Assembly: GCA_937910905.1 (NCBI GenBank)
Contig: CALEPV010000056.1
Span: 1 to 45,034 of the forward strand
Source: an uncultured Prevotellaceae bacterium
GTDB taxonomy: Bacteria; Bacteroidota; Bacteroidia; Bacteroidales; Bacteroidaceae
Direction: 5' to 3'
DNA: 45,034 nucleotides
Position numbers and translations under genes: made by a program. Shown one piece after another: positions 26,436-34,216 of this stretch (the first letter of the stretch is position 1; each line of letters opens with the position of its first letter). The notes under the pieces are model-generated. The model was not told the origin of the DNA, did no database searches, and saw only the letters and a list, made by a program, of their open reading frames with translations.

Positions 26436-28058
26436 ATGGCAAAGTTTGACGCTTCCATTCTGGAAAAGTACGGCATCAAGGGTTCAACCGTGATTGCTTA
26501 CAACCCAAGCTACGAAGAGCTCTTCGCTGAAGAGACCAAGGCTGGACTTGAGGGCTACGAGGTGGGTCAAGAGACCGAGCTCGGTGCCGTGAACGTGATG
26601 ACTGGTATCTACACCGGCCGTTCACCTAAGGACAAGTACATCGTTGACGACGCTCAGAGCCACGACAAGGTTTGGTGGACAACTGAGGGCTACAAGAACG
26701 ACAACCACCCAATGACCGAAGAGGTTTGGGCTAAGGTGAAGGAGATTGCGCTGAAGGAGCTCTCCGGCAAGAACCTCTACGTGGTAGACGCTTTCTGCGG
26801 TGCCAACGAGGCTACACGCCTGGCTGTTCGCTTCGTCGTTGAGGTTGCATGGCAGGCTCACTTCGTGAAGAACATGTTCATCCAGCCTACAGAGGCTGAG
26901 TTGCAGAACTTCGAGCCTAACTTCGTAATCTACAACGCCAGCAAGGCTAAGGTAGAGAACTACAAGGAGCTCGGCCTGAACAGCGAGACCTGCGTGGCAT
27001 TCAACACCACCAGCCGCGAGCAGGTGATCATCAACACATGGTACGGCGGTGAGATGAAGAAGGGTATGTTCTCCATGCAGAACTACTACCTGCCTCTTCA
27101 GGGCATCGCTTCCATGCACTGCTCCGCCAACACCGACATGGAGGGTAAGAACACCGCTATCTTCTTCGGTCTCTCCGGCACAGGTAAGACTACTCTCTCC
27201 ACCGACCCGAAGCGTTTGCTCATCGGCGACGACGAGCACGGATGGGACGACGAGGGCGTGTTCAACCTCGAGGGCGGCTGCTACGCTAAGGTCATCAACC
27301 TCAGCAAGGAGAACGAGCCCGACATCTACGGCGCTATCCGTCGCGACGCTCTGCTCGAAAACGTTACTGTTGACAAGGCTGGCAAGATCGACTTCGCCGA
27401 CAAGAGCGTGACCGAGAACACCCGCGTAAGCTACCCAATCGAGCACATCACCAACATCGCCAAGAAGGTGAACGGCAAGAGTGCTGGCCCAGAGGCTAAG
27501 AACGTAATCTTCCTCAGCGCCGACGCATTCGGCGTGCTGCCTCCAGTATCTATCCTCACACCTGAGCAGACAAAGTACTACTTCCTCTCTGGCTTCACAG
27601 CTAAGCTGGCTGGTACAGAGCGCGGCATCACCGAGCCTACACCTACATTCAGCGCTTGCTTCGGCCAGGCATTCCTCGAGCTGCACCCAACAAAGTACGC
27701 TGAGGAGCTGGTGAAGAAGATGGAGAAGAGCGGTGCCAAGGCTTACCTGGTGAACACCGGTTGGAACGGCACTGGCAAGCGCATCAGCATACCCGACACT
27801 CGCGGTATCATCGACGCTATCCTCGACGGCAGCATCCTGAAGGCCGAGACCAAGAAGATTCCTTACTTCGACTTCGAAGTACCGACCGCTCTGCCTAACG
27901 TGAACCCAGCTATCCTCGACCCACGCGACACCTACGCAAACGCTGCAGAGTGGGAAGAGAAGGCCAAGGACCTCGCTGCACGCTTCATCAAGAACTTCGG
28001 AAAGTACACCACCAACGAGGCTGGCAAGGCTCTCGTTGCTGCTGGTCCTCAGCTCTAA
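26436..28058 (+). CDS. pckA: Phosphoenolpyruvate carboxykinase (ATP)
   Basis: A full-length 540-residue enzyme interconverting oxaloacetate + ATP and phosphoenolpyruvate + CO2 + ADP. In many anaerobic Bacteroidota it runs toward CO2 fixation on the way to succinate. Seen: substrate-binding R62 in GIYTGRSPKDKY, the P-loop GLSGTGKT at 245-252, the kinase-2 motif GDDEHGWDD beginning at 264, and the adenine-binding region near NTGWNGTGKRISIPDTR. Codon choice differs from its neighbours: more GCT, GTT and GGT and hardly any ATA isoleucine, which fits very high expression. It is a single-gene unit with its own promoter and terminator. Confidence 0.97.
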   Translation: MAKFDASILEKYGIKGSTVIAYNPSYEELFAEETKAGLEGYEVGQETELGAVNVMTGIYTGRSPKDKYIVDDAQSHDKVWWTTEGYKNDNHPMTEEVWAKVKEIALKELSGKNLYVVDAFCGANEATRLAVRFVVEVAWQAHFVKNMFIQPTEAELQNFEPNFVIYNASKAKVENYKELGLNSETCVAFNTTSREQVIINTWYGGEMKKGMFSMQNYYLPLQGIASMHCSANTDMEGKNTAIFFGLSGTGKTTLSTDPKRLLIGDDEHGWDDEGVFNLEGGCYAKVINLSKENEPDIYGAIRRDALLENVTVDKAGKIDFADKSVTENTRVSYPIEHITNIAKKVNGKSAGPEAKNVIFLSADAFGVLPPVSILTPEQTKYYFLSGFTAKLAGTERGITEPTPTFSACFGQAFLELHPTKYAEELVKKMEKSGAKAYLVNTGWNGTGKRISIPDTRGIIDAILDGSILKAETKKIPYFDFEVPTALPNVNPAILDPRDTYANAAEWEEKAKDLAARFIKNFGKYTTNEAGKALVAAGPQL

Positions 28059-28109
28059 GCATCCAGACTTATGGCAGGCTTCGCACCTGCCGGATAGCCA
28101 CAATAACAA

Positions 28110-28143
28110 AGTCCGCAACTCGCATCGTCGCGAGCTGCGGACT
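28110..28143. terminator. Terminator after pckA
   Basis: AGTCCGCAACTCGC (28110-28123) pairs with GCGAGCTGCGGACT (28130-28143) with one mismatch, followed by GTATTTAT. It stands between convergent pckA and the peptidase fusion and may serve both strands. Confidence 0.8.
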
Positions 28144-28161
28144 GTATTTATGTGTCGCCTG

Positions 28162-29898
28162 TCAAAGCTGGCACTCCGACATCACACGCAGGAAGTTGGC
28201 GCCCCAGATCAGGGCAAGGTCGGCCTCGCTGTAGCGGCGGCGCAGCAGCTCGCGCGTGAAGTTCAGCAACTCCGATGCATCGGCCAGGCCCGGCACACCA
28301 CCGTCGCCGTCGAAGTCGGTGCCCAGCCCTACGTGCTCTATGCCGGCCACGCTTATCATGTGGTCCAGATGTGCCAGAGCATCGAGGATAGTGGCCTGCC
28401 CGTCGGTGCGCAGAAAACCGTTGTAGAGCGTCACTTGCGCCACACCACCATGTGCGGCCAGCTGCCGCAGCTGCTCGTCGGTGAGGTTGCGCGGATGGTC
28501 GCACAGCACGCGGGCCGACGAGTGCGAGCAGACTATAGGTCGCTGGCTGATCTGCAGCGCGTCGTAGAAGCTCTGCTCGCTGGCATGGGAGAGGTCTACC
28601 ATCACGCCCTCAGCGTTCAGCTGCTCAATCACGCTGCGTCCGAAGTCCGACACACCCAGCAGGGGCTCGCCCTCACGTGGCCGTGCAGAACCGCAGATAT
28701 CGTTGTTGCCGTTGTGACACAGCGTCATGTACACTATGCCGCGACTGGCAAAATGCCGCACCGTCGACAGGTCGCGGCCCACGGCGTAGCCGTTCTCGAT
28801 GCCCCGCATGATGGCACGCTTGCCACGCGCCTTGATGTCGGCCAGCTCGCTGGGAGTGCGTGCCAGCTCCACGCTATCGGCATGGCTGGCCACCATCGAC
28901 TCTATCTGATCCAGCAGGCCATCTGCCATCTGTCGGGCCGCAGCGTGGCCTGCGTCGGTACGCTCGCCCTGCGGCAGGTAGGCCACCATGATGCTGGCAT
29001 CCAGTCCGCCCTCGCGCATCTTGTGCAGGTCCACCAGTATCTGCGGGTCGCGCTGCCCAAAGTGTATGTCCTTGTGGAAGAACATCGGCGTGTCGCAGTG
29101 GCTGTCCAGCGTGAGATGAGTGCGGTGAAAACTGCGGGCGCACATGTACAGCGCGGCCTCACTGGTAAGCCAGCGGAACAGCGGCATCATCGTGTCATCG
29201 CCCGCCAGACAGAATGTTTCGGGGTGCCACTGCACGCCCACGATGGGCTTGTACTCTGCCGACTCCACTGCCTCTACGATGCCGTCGGTAGCCCTAGCCA
29301 CCACCTTGAGGTGTGGGCCGGCCTCGTTGACTGCCTGATGGTGGAAGCTGTTCACCGCCAGCGTATCGGCATCGAAGATGCTGTGCAGCAGCGAGCCGGG
29401 TGTCAGCTGCACCGTGTGGGACGCATGGCTGCGGTCCAGATCCTGACTGTGCTTCACCTTCTGCAGGTGGCCTATGTCTTGGTGCAGCGTGCCGCCCAGT
29501 GCGGCCACCAGCACCTGTATGCCACGGCATATACCCAGTATGGGCAGCTGCCTGTTGGCCGCCATGCGCGCCAGCAGCAACTCTGCTTCGTCGCGTTCAG
29601 GGCAGATATGACCCAGTTGCGGCACCGGCTCCTCGCCCAGCTGTAGCGGGTTGATGTCGCCTCCGCCGGATAGCAGAAGCGCGTCGATGCCGTCCAGCAT
29701 GGTGGTCAGCACCGCAGGCTCGGCCGTTGGAGGCAGTACCACCGGCGTGCCGCCGGCAGCTATCACAGAGCGGTAGTAGCCCTCGGCCAGCTCGCACCCC
29801 TTAGTACCAAAGTTGCCCGTGATACCTATCACGGGCTGCTTCGTGTGTCGAGACTCCACGCTGTGTATCGCCTCGTATGTCTCTGTCCAGGTTCTCAT
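28162..29898 (-). CDS. Fusion of class I glutamine amidotransferase-like hydrolase (C26) and membrane-dipeptidase-type M19 peptidase
   Basis: 578 residues, no signal peptide. Residues 20-250 are a C26 gamma-glutamyl hydrolase (PuuD-like) domain: LLLSGGGDINP, nucleophile C124 in GICRGIQ, and H225 with E227 in WHPE. Residues 258-578 are an M19 dipeptidase: zinc ligands H267 and D269 in DSHCDTP, VDLSHAS, CSHSSAR and GLGTDFDGDGG. Both active sites look intact. Known: C26 enzymes cut gamma-glutamyl bonds and M19 enzymes cut dipeptides, some involving D-residues. Inferred: a cytoplasmic two-step enzyme for gamma-glutamyl or muropeptide-derived peptides. It follows the Lrp-type regulator by 13 bases, so that regulator may control it. 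Confidence 0.9.
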   Translation of the reverse strand: MRTWTETYEAIHSVESRHTKQPVIGITGNFGTKGCELAEGYYRSVIAAGGTPVVLPPTAEPAVLTTMLDGIDALLLSGGGDINPLQLGEEPVPQLGHICPERDEAELLLARMAANRQLPILGICRGIQVLVAALGGTLHQDIGHLQKVKHSQDLDRSHASHTVQLTPGSLLHSIFDADTLAVNSFHHQAVNEAGPHLKVVARATDGIVEAVESAEYKPIVGVQWHPETFCLAGDDTMMPLFRWLTSEAALYMCARSFHRTHLTLDSHCDTPMFFHKDIHFGQRDPQILVDLHKMREGGLDASIMVAYLPQGERTDAGHAAARQMADGLLDQIESMVASHADSVELARTPSELADIKARGKRAIMRGIENGYAVGRDLSTVRHFASRGIVYMTLCHNGNNDICGSARPREGEPLLGVSDFGRSVIEQLNAEGVMVDLSHASEQSFYDALQISQRPIVCSHSSARVLCDHPRNLTDEQLRQLAAHGGVAQVTLYNGFLRTDGQATILDALAHLDHMISVAGIEHVGLGTDFDGDGGVPGLADASELLNFTRELLRRRYSEADLALIWGANFLRVMSECQL

Positions 29899-29911
29899 AT
29901 CGGTTCAGACC

Positions 29912-30445
29912 CTAATCTTCGGGCGTATCGTTCAGCATCCCGGCCTTGCGTGCCGTGAGTGTCTTGATGGCTGCAACGTCGGCTTCACTCAGCCCGATGG
30001 GTATCTCGGTCTTGATGCTCTGCTTGAGCGATATCAGTGTCTCGGTGGAGATGACGCCCTCGATCTCCTGCAGGCGGTTGTTCAGCAGCTCCATCAGGTG
30101 CGCATTGTCGCGTGCATACAGCTTGATGAGCATGGTGTACGGACCCGTGGTGAAGTGGCACTCCACTATCTCTGGAATCTTCTCGAACTCCGACACCACG
30201 CGCTTGTACATGGAACCGCGCTCCAGCGTGATGCCCACGTAGGTGCAGGTGTTGTAGCCCAGCGATGCTGGGTTCACGTGATAGCCCGACCCCACGATTA
30301 CGCCCATGTCAGCCAGTCGCTGCACACGCTGATGTATGGCAGCACGCGACACGCCGCACTCGGCTGCCACATCCTTGAATGGTATACGGGCATTGCGCGT
30401 GATGATCTCCAGTATCTTCTTGTCTAAGCTGTCTATCTTCTCCAT
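29912..30445 (-). CDS. Lrp/AsnC-family transcriptional regulator
   Basis: 177 residues from the ATG at 30445. N-terminal winged helix-turn-helix (about 4-60: LDKKILEIITRNARIPFKDVAAECGVSRAAIHQRVQRLADMGVI), then an AsnC-type ligand-binding/oligomerisation domain (about 68-145: CTYVGITLERG...IVECHFTTGPYTMLIKLYARDNAHLMELL). A polar tail of about 20 residues is longer than in Lrp. The open frame runs upstream to 30571, but a promoter lies at 30485-30514, so the start at 30445 is preferred. Known: such regulators sense amino acids. It precedes the C26-M19 fusion in one unit. Confidence 0.92.
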   Translation of the reverse strand: MEKIDSLDKKILEIITRNARIPFKDVAAECGVSRAAIHQRVQRLADMGVIVGSGYHVNPASLGYNTCTYVGITLERGSMYKRVVSEFEKIPEIVECHFTTGPYTMLIKLYARDNAHLMELLNNRLQEIEGVISTETLISLKQSIKTEIPIGLSEADVAAIKTLTARKAGMLNDTPED

Positions 30446-30484
30446 CTTTGCAATAGGCTGTTTATATGGTTCTATTTTGTCTGA

Positions 30485-30514
30485 CAAAAATAGGCAAAAT
30501 ATATCAAATATCAA
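30485..30514 (-). promoter_or_regulatory. Promoter of the Lrp-type gene
   Basis: On the minus strand, -7 box TATTTTTG at 30492-30485 and -33 TTG at 30514-30512, with a 19-base spacer. The start codon is 39 bases downstream of the box. The 22-base array at 30587 lies further upstream. Confidence 0.72.
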
Positions 30515-30586
30515 GCAAATATGCTCAAAAAAGCTGCAAACAGCCCATTTTGCTGACATTTCGCCCGCCACAACACCTATTTATAG

Positions 30587-30718
30587 AGCAAAGGACCTGT
30601 CTTTATACAGCAATGGACCTGTCTTTATATAGCAAAGGACTTGTCTTTATAGAGCAAAGGACCTGTCTTTATACAGCTATGGACTTGTCTTTATACAGCA
30701 AGGGGGCTTGCCTTTCGG
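30587..30718. repeat. 22-base tandem array, AT-rich sequence, six copies
   Basis: Units start at 30587, 30609, 30631, 30653, 30675 and 30697, each exactly 22 bases; the last is degenerate. The shared core is GGACCTGTCTTTATA, or TTGT in place of CTGT. Each unit holds an imperfect dyad (AAAGGAC and GTCTTT). The sequence is unrelated to the palindromic arrays, but the period is identical. It lies about 70 bases upstream of the Lrp-type promoter. The rest of the 403-base gap (30446-30848) holds that promoter and a terminator. Confidence 0.92.
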
Positions 30719-30768
30719 AGCGGTTGAATGCCTTTTCTATAGCCGTAAGCGGAAAACGCTATAACGCA

Positions 30769-30792
30769 GAACAGGGGCCGAAGCCCCTGTTC
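30769..30792 (-). terminator. Hairpin after the FKBP run
   Basis: GAACAGGGGC and GCCCCTGTTC form a perfect ten-pair stem with a four-base loop, 56 bases beyond the stop of the last FKBP gene. On the minus strand no immediate T run follows (TGCGTTATAGCGTTTT), so it is a weaker terminator call than the hairpin strength suggests. Confidence 0.65.
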
Positions 30793-30848
30793 ATCCTCTG
30801 CCGCTGCACGCTGGCAGCAACTGCTTGTGCGGTAATGTATGGTCCTGC

Positions 30849-31739
30849 TTACTCCACTATCTCCAGCAGCTCCACGGTGAAGATGAGTGTGGAGAAGGGA
30901 GGTATCTGGCCGGCTTCGCGGTCGCCATAGGCCAGCTCCTGGGGTATGTAGAGCTCCCACTTCGAGCCGACAGGCATCATGGTGAGCGCCTCGGTCCAGC
31001 CCTTGATGACCTGATTGCAGCCGAATTGAGCTGGCTCGCCACGCTGATAGGAGCTGTCGAACACGGTGCCGTTGATGAGCTTGCCCTCGTAGTTGACCTT
31101 AACCTTCTGCGCAGCCGTAGGCACATCACCTGTGCCGGCGGTGATAACCTTATACTGCAGGCCGCTGTCAGTCACCTTCACGCCGTCCTTCTTGGCATTC
31201 TCTGCCAGGAAAGCCTCGCCTTCGGCACGGTTCTGACCGTACTTCTGCTCCATCTGCTGGGCGTGGTAGTAGCTGAGCTGACGCTGTGTGATGGCCTGAG
31301 CGCTGTCCTGCGACAGGCTGGCTGTACCCATCAGAGCATCGCGGAAGCCCTGCATGAACATGTCATGATTCATCAGGTCGACACTGTCGTTGACCTGGCG
31401 GTTGGCCTGTGGAAGGAGCTGTCCTTCCACCTGCGAGCGGATCTCGATGCCGGCCATGTATGCACGTCGCTGGCGGTCCTCCTCGCTCTCCTCGGTCACG
31501 TTGAAGCCAGCCAGGAAGTACTCCATGTACTGCGGCGTCACACCCATGCGCTGTGCCAGATAGTTCACCAGACCGTTGGTCTGCGCTATGCCGTAGGCGT
31601 AGCTGAACGTTGACATCGACACGGTATCGACTTTCTCTTCGGCGGCTTGCTTGGCCTTACGATTCTTGCGTGTGGCTGCCTGTGTGGTCAGGCTCAGCAT
31701 GAGCATTGCAGCCATCAGCACGAAATATGCTTTTCTCAT
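30849..31739 (-). CDS. FKBP-type peptidyl-prolyl isomerase, exported (third of three)
   Basis: 296 residues from the ATG at 31739 (the frame runs up to 31769). Residues 1-21 form a signal peptide (MRKAYFVLMAAMLMLSLTTQAA), without a lipobox, so periplasmic location is predicted. A helical FKBP_N dimerisation region (about 40-185, FSYAYGIAQTNGLVNYL) precedes the isomerase domain (about 205-296: YKVITAGTG...VKVNYEGKLINGTVFDSS...QVIKGWTEALTMMPVGSKWELYIPQELAYG). Architecture is that of FkpA, a periplasmic chaperone-isomerase. It is 38 bases after the preceding FKBP gene. Confidence 0.92.
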   Translation of the reverse strand: MRKAYFVLMAAMLMLSLTTQAATRKNRKAKQAAEEKVDTVSMSTFSYAYGIAQTNGLVNYLAQRMGVTPQYMEYFLAGFNVTEESEEDRQRRAYMAGIEIRSQVEGQLLPQANRQVNDSVDLMNHDMFMQGFRDALMGTASLSQDSAQAITQRQLSYYHAQQMEQKYGQNRAEGEAFLAENAKKDGVKVTDSGLQYKVITAGTGDVPTAAQKVKVNYEGKLINGTVFDSSYQRGEPAQFGCNQVIKGWTEALTMMPVGSKWELYIPQELAYGDREAGQIPPFSTLIFTVELLEIVE

Positions 31740-31777
31740 AGGATGGAAGCAGATTTTGTTCGTGGGCAATTATCGGT

Positions 31778-32677
31778 TTATTCCTGACCTTCGATGCCTA
31801 CCAGCTCGATGGTGAACACGAGTGCGCTGTATGGCTTGATGACGCCACCGTTGCCGTATACACCGTAAGCCTTGTCCCAAGGGATGTACACCTTCCACTT
31901 AGAACCTACAGGCATGTGTGTCAGAGCAGCTGTCCAGCCGTCGATCACCTGGTTAGCCTGGAATGAGCGGGGCTCATTGTCCTCGTTGGTGCTGTCGAAC
32001 ACAGTGCCGTCGATGAGGCGGCCTTCGTACAGAACCTCCACGCGTGAGGTGTCAGCGGGGATGGCGCCCGTGCCTTCAGTGATCACTTGATAGTAGATAG
32101 TGCTGTCGAGCACCTGCAGCTCCTTGTTGTCGGCCAGCTTTGCCATGTACTCTTCATTCTCCTGTCTGTAGCGCTGTGCCTCTGCCTCTGCCTCAGCCTG
32201 ACGAGCCTGCTGCAGCGAGTCGAACTTGGCCTGTACATAATCACCGGCCTGCTCCAGAGTCATAAACGATGTGTTACCCTTGGCACCCATCAACAGTCCA
32301 GCCTTAATCAGCTTGGCATTGATATTCTGTGTGCTGTCGCTGCCGAACAGCTGGCGACTGAACTCCTCCATCTGCTCAGCCGTGAGGTTCTTGCCGAACT
32401 GTAGGCCAAACTGTAGACCTGCATAGTAGCTGTCCTTGGTGCTGTCGTTGGCATACTTGAGGCCATCTTGCAGTCCCTTGACGAAGCCGGAGATGTCGGT
32501 TGTGTCGAGTTGACCCATCATGGCACCACGCATACGCATGTTGCCGCCGTTAGCCAGACCCAGTGCATAGCTGATGCTGTCAGCCTCGCTGGTGAGTTTC
32601 GGTGCCTTGCCGCTGTTGTCGCAGGCCACCACACAAAGCATCATAACAGATGCCAGTGCAATTGCAATCTTCTTCAT
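31778..32677 (-). CDS. FKBP-type peptidyl-prolyl isomerase, lipoprotein (second of three)
   Basis: 299 residues. Signal peptide with lipobox VVAC, lipidated cysteine 19, so it is predicted to be membrane-anchored on the periplasmic or outer face. FKBP_N helical region about 30-180 (ADSISYALGLANG), with a charged, Gln/Glu/Ala-rich helix at about 150-185. The isomerase domain is about 195-299 (YYQVITEGTGAIP...VLYEGRLIDGTVFDSTNEDNEPRSF...QVIDGWTAALTHMPVGSKWKVYIPWDKAYG). It has the same layout as both neighbours, which suggests tandem duplication followed by retargeting. Confidence 0.92.
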   Translation of the reverse strand: MKKIAIALASVMMLCVVACDNSGKAPKLTSEADSISYALGLANGGNMRMRGAMMGQLDTTDISGFVKGLQDGLKYANDSTKDSYYAGLQFGLQFGKNLTAEQMEEFSRQLFGSDSTQNINAKLIKAGLLMGAKGNTSFMTLEQAGDYVQAKFDSLQQARQAEAEAEAQRYRQENEEYMAKLADNKELQVLDSTIYYQVITEGTGAIPADTSRVEVLYEGRLIDGTVFDSTNEDNEPRSFQANQVIDGWTAALTHMPVGSKWKVYIPWDKAYGVYGNGGVIKPYSALVFTIELVGIEGQE

Positions 32678-32718
32678 TGATTAATTGTGTTGTTATGTCG
32701 TTGTTGTTCGTTTACGGA

Positions 32719-33303
32719 TTAAAGCACCTTGATGAGCTCCACGTCGAAGATGAGGGTGGAGTATGGAGGTATGCTGCTGCCTGCGCCACGCTCGCCGTAG
32801 CCCAGCAGGTAGGGGATGAAGAAGCGGTACTTGGCTCCTTCCTTCATCAGCTGTACGCCTTCCGTCCAGCCTGGAATCACCTGATTGAGGCCGAAGTCGG
32901 CAGGCTCGTTGCGCTTGTACGAGCTGTCGAACACTGTGCCGTCGATGAGCCAGCCCTCGTAGTGGCAGCGCACCTTGTCGGTAGCCTTGGGGCTGCGGCC
33001 CGTGCCCTCGTTGATCACCTCGAACTGCAGACCACTCTTGGTCACGGTCACGCCCTCCTTCTTGGCGTTCTCCTTCAGGAACTCAGCGCCCTTGGCTATA
33101 GCGTCCTTGGCCTGCTCCTTCTGCTTGCGGTCGAAGTAGTCGTTGAGCAGCAGCTGTGCCTCGCGATGCGAAAGCTGCAGGTCGCCGCCTGCCAGCACGT
33201 CGCAGATACTCTGTGTGAAGTCCTGTACGTTGAAGTTCTCTATGCCCATGCTCTTGAGCTGCTGGCCGATTCCGAGGCCAAGGGCGTAGCTTATCTTATC
33301 CAT
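32719..33303 (-). CDS. FKBP-type peptidyl-prolyl isomerase, cytoplasmic (first of three)
   Basis: 194 residues, starting MDKISYALGLGIGQQLKSMG with no signal peptide, so cytoplasmic. A short FKBP_N dimerisation region (about 1-90) leads to the isomerase domain (about 100-194: FEVINEGTGRSPKATDKVRCHYEGWLIDGTVFDSSYKRNEPADF...QVIPGWTEGVQLMKEGAKYRFFIPYLLGYG). It heads the three-gene run, with a -7 box at 33383-33390, and is 41 bases upstream of the next gene. Confidence 0.92.
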   Translation of the reverse strand: MDKISYALGLGIGQQLKSMGIENFNVQDFTQSICDVLAGGDLQLSHREAQLLLNDYFDRKQKEQAKDAIAKGAEFLKENAKKEGVTVTKSGLQFEVINEGTGRSPKATDKVRCHYEGWLIDGTVFDSSYKRNEPADFGLNQVIPGWTEGVQLMKEGAKYRFFIPYLLGYGERGAGSSIPPYSTLIFDVELIKVL

Positions 33304-33308
33304 CTGGG

Positions 33309-33350
33309 TAATGTATAATTGATATTGTATAATGTATAATTGACAATTGG
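33309..33350. repeat. AT-rich direct repeat, two copies of 21 bases
   Basis: TAATGTATAATTGA occurs at 33309 and 33330, in the leader of the FKBP run just before its first ATG. The low GC stands out from the window. Such AATTG-rich tracts before start codons are common in Bacteroidota and may aid translation by keeping the leader unfolded; this is inference. Confidence 0.5.
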
Positions 33351-33382
33351 TTTTGCAGGAACTGTGTGCTGCAAAACGGCTG

Positions 33383-33390
33383 CAAAGGTA
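33383..33390 (-). promoter_or_regulatory. -7 box for the FKBP run
   Basis: TACCTTTG on the minus strand, 79 bases before the first FKBP start codon. No -33 TTG is seen at the usual distance. Confidence 0.6.
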
Positions 33391-33451
33391 CGGCTTTCTC
33401 CTTTATAATAATGTATATTCCGTTCTTTTTCACCTTTTTTATGCCTTGTGC

Positions 33452-33483
33452 TTGTCGTAGGTCACGGCTTTTGCCTACTTTTG
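33452..33483 (+). promoter_or_regulatory. Promoter of the cobB run
   Basis: The -7 box TACTTTTG is at 33476-33483 and a -33 TTG at 33452-33454, spacer 21 bases. The ATG of cobB follows 25 bases after the box. Confidence 0.72.
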
Positions 33484-33508
33484 CCATCTAAACCAACAGC
33501 TTACAATC

Positions 33509-34216
33509 ATGGCAAAACCGAAATTAGTCATACTCACCGGCGCTGGCATGTCTGCCGAGAGCGGCATCAGCACCTTCCGTGACTCCGGCGGGCTGTGGGA
33601 GCAGTACCGCGTGGAGGACGTGGCAACCATCGAGGGCTACGAGCGCAACCCCGAACTGGTCATCAACTTCTATAACGAGCGCCGTCGGCAGCTGCCCACC
33701 GTCAAGCCCTGCCGGGGCCACGAGCTGCTGGCCGAGCTGGAGCGCGACTACGATGTGACCATCGTCACGCAGAACGTCGACGACCTGCACGAGCGGGCAG
33801 GCTCGACCAACATCGTGCACCTGCACGGCGAGCTGATGAAGGCCACCTCCACCCTGCGTCCCAACGATCCCTCGCAGATAGTGACCCTCGCGCCCGACCG
33901 CATGGACATACACATGGGCGATAAGGCTGCCGACGGCTCGCAGCTGCGCCCGTTCATCGTATGGTTCGGCGAGGCTGTGCCCAACATTGAGCGAGCTGCC
34001 GAGCTGGCCATGCAAGCCGACATCTTCGTGGTCATCGGCACCAGCCTCAACGTCTATCCCGCTGCAGGCCTCGTACAGTTCGTAAGCCACGATGCCCCCA
34101 TCTACCTCATCGACCCCAAGCCAGTGCAGTGGCAGACCACCCATCCCCACACCGTAATCCAGAAAGGAGCATCGGAGGGCGTGGCAGAACTCATCGAACT
34201 ACTCAAGCAGCAATGA
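33509..34216 (+). CDS. cobB: Sirtuin NAD-dependent protein deacylase (CobB type)
   Basis: 235 residues. Seen: the NAD-binding GAGMSAESGISTFRDSGGLW, TQNVDDLHERAG, the catalytic H106 in HLHGE, and GTSLNVYPAAGL. Y55 and R58 in FYNERRR match the Tyr/Arg pair that lets SIRT5-like sirtuins bind succinyl- or malonyl-lysine, so desuccinylase activity is likely. The zinc module is unusual: no cysteines are found between residues 107 and 165, where most sirtuins have two CxxC pairs, although the connecting segment is present. First gene of an overlapping run: its stop overlaps the kinase start as ATGA. Confidence 0.92.
   Translation: MAKPKLVILTGAGMSAESGISTFRDSGGLWEQYRVEDVATIEGYERNPELVINFYNERRRQLPTVKPCRGHELLAELERDYDVTIVTQNVDDLHERAGSTNIVHLHGELMKATSTLRPNDPSQIVTLAPDRMDIHMGDKAADGSQLRPFIVWFGEAVPNIERAAELAMQADIFVVIGTSLNVYPAAGLVQFVSHDAPIYLIDPKPVQWQTTHPHTVIQKGASEGVAELIELLKQQ

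Noticed and set aside
26622..28118. 498-codon minus-strand open frame opposite pckA
   Set aside because: Leu/Val/Ser-rich shadow of a highly conserved gene, with no domain motifs.
28036..29646. Long plus-strand open frame opposite the peptidase fusion
   Set aside because: It overlaps a gene with two intact active sites, starts inside the end of pckA and has no recognisable domain.
30446..30848. tRNA or other RNA gene in the larger gene-free regions
   Set aside because: No cloverleaf or GTTCGANTC-like arm was found in 30446-30848, 26042-26435, 9652-10056 or 3171-3496; their content is explained by arrays, promoters and terminators.
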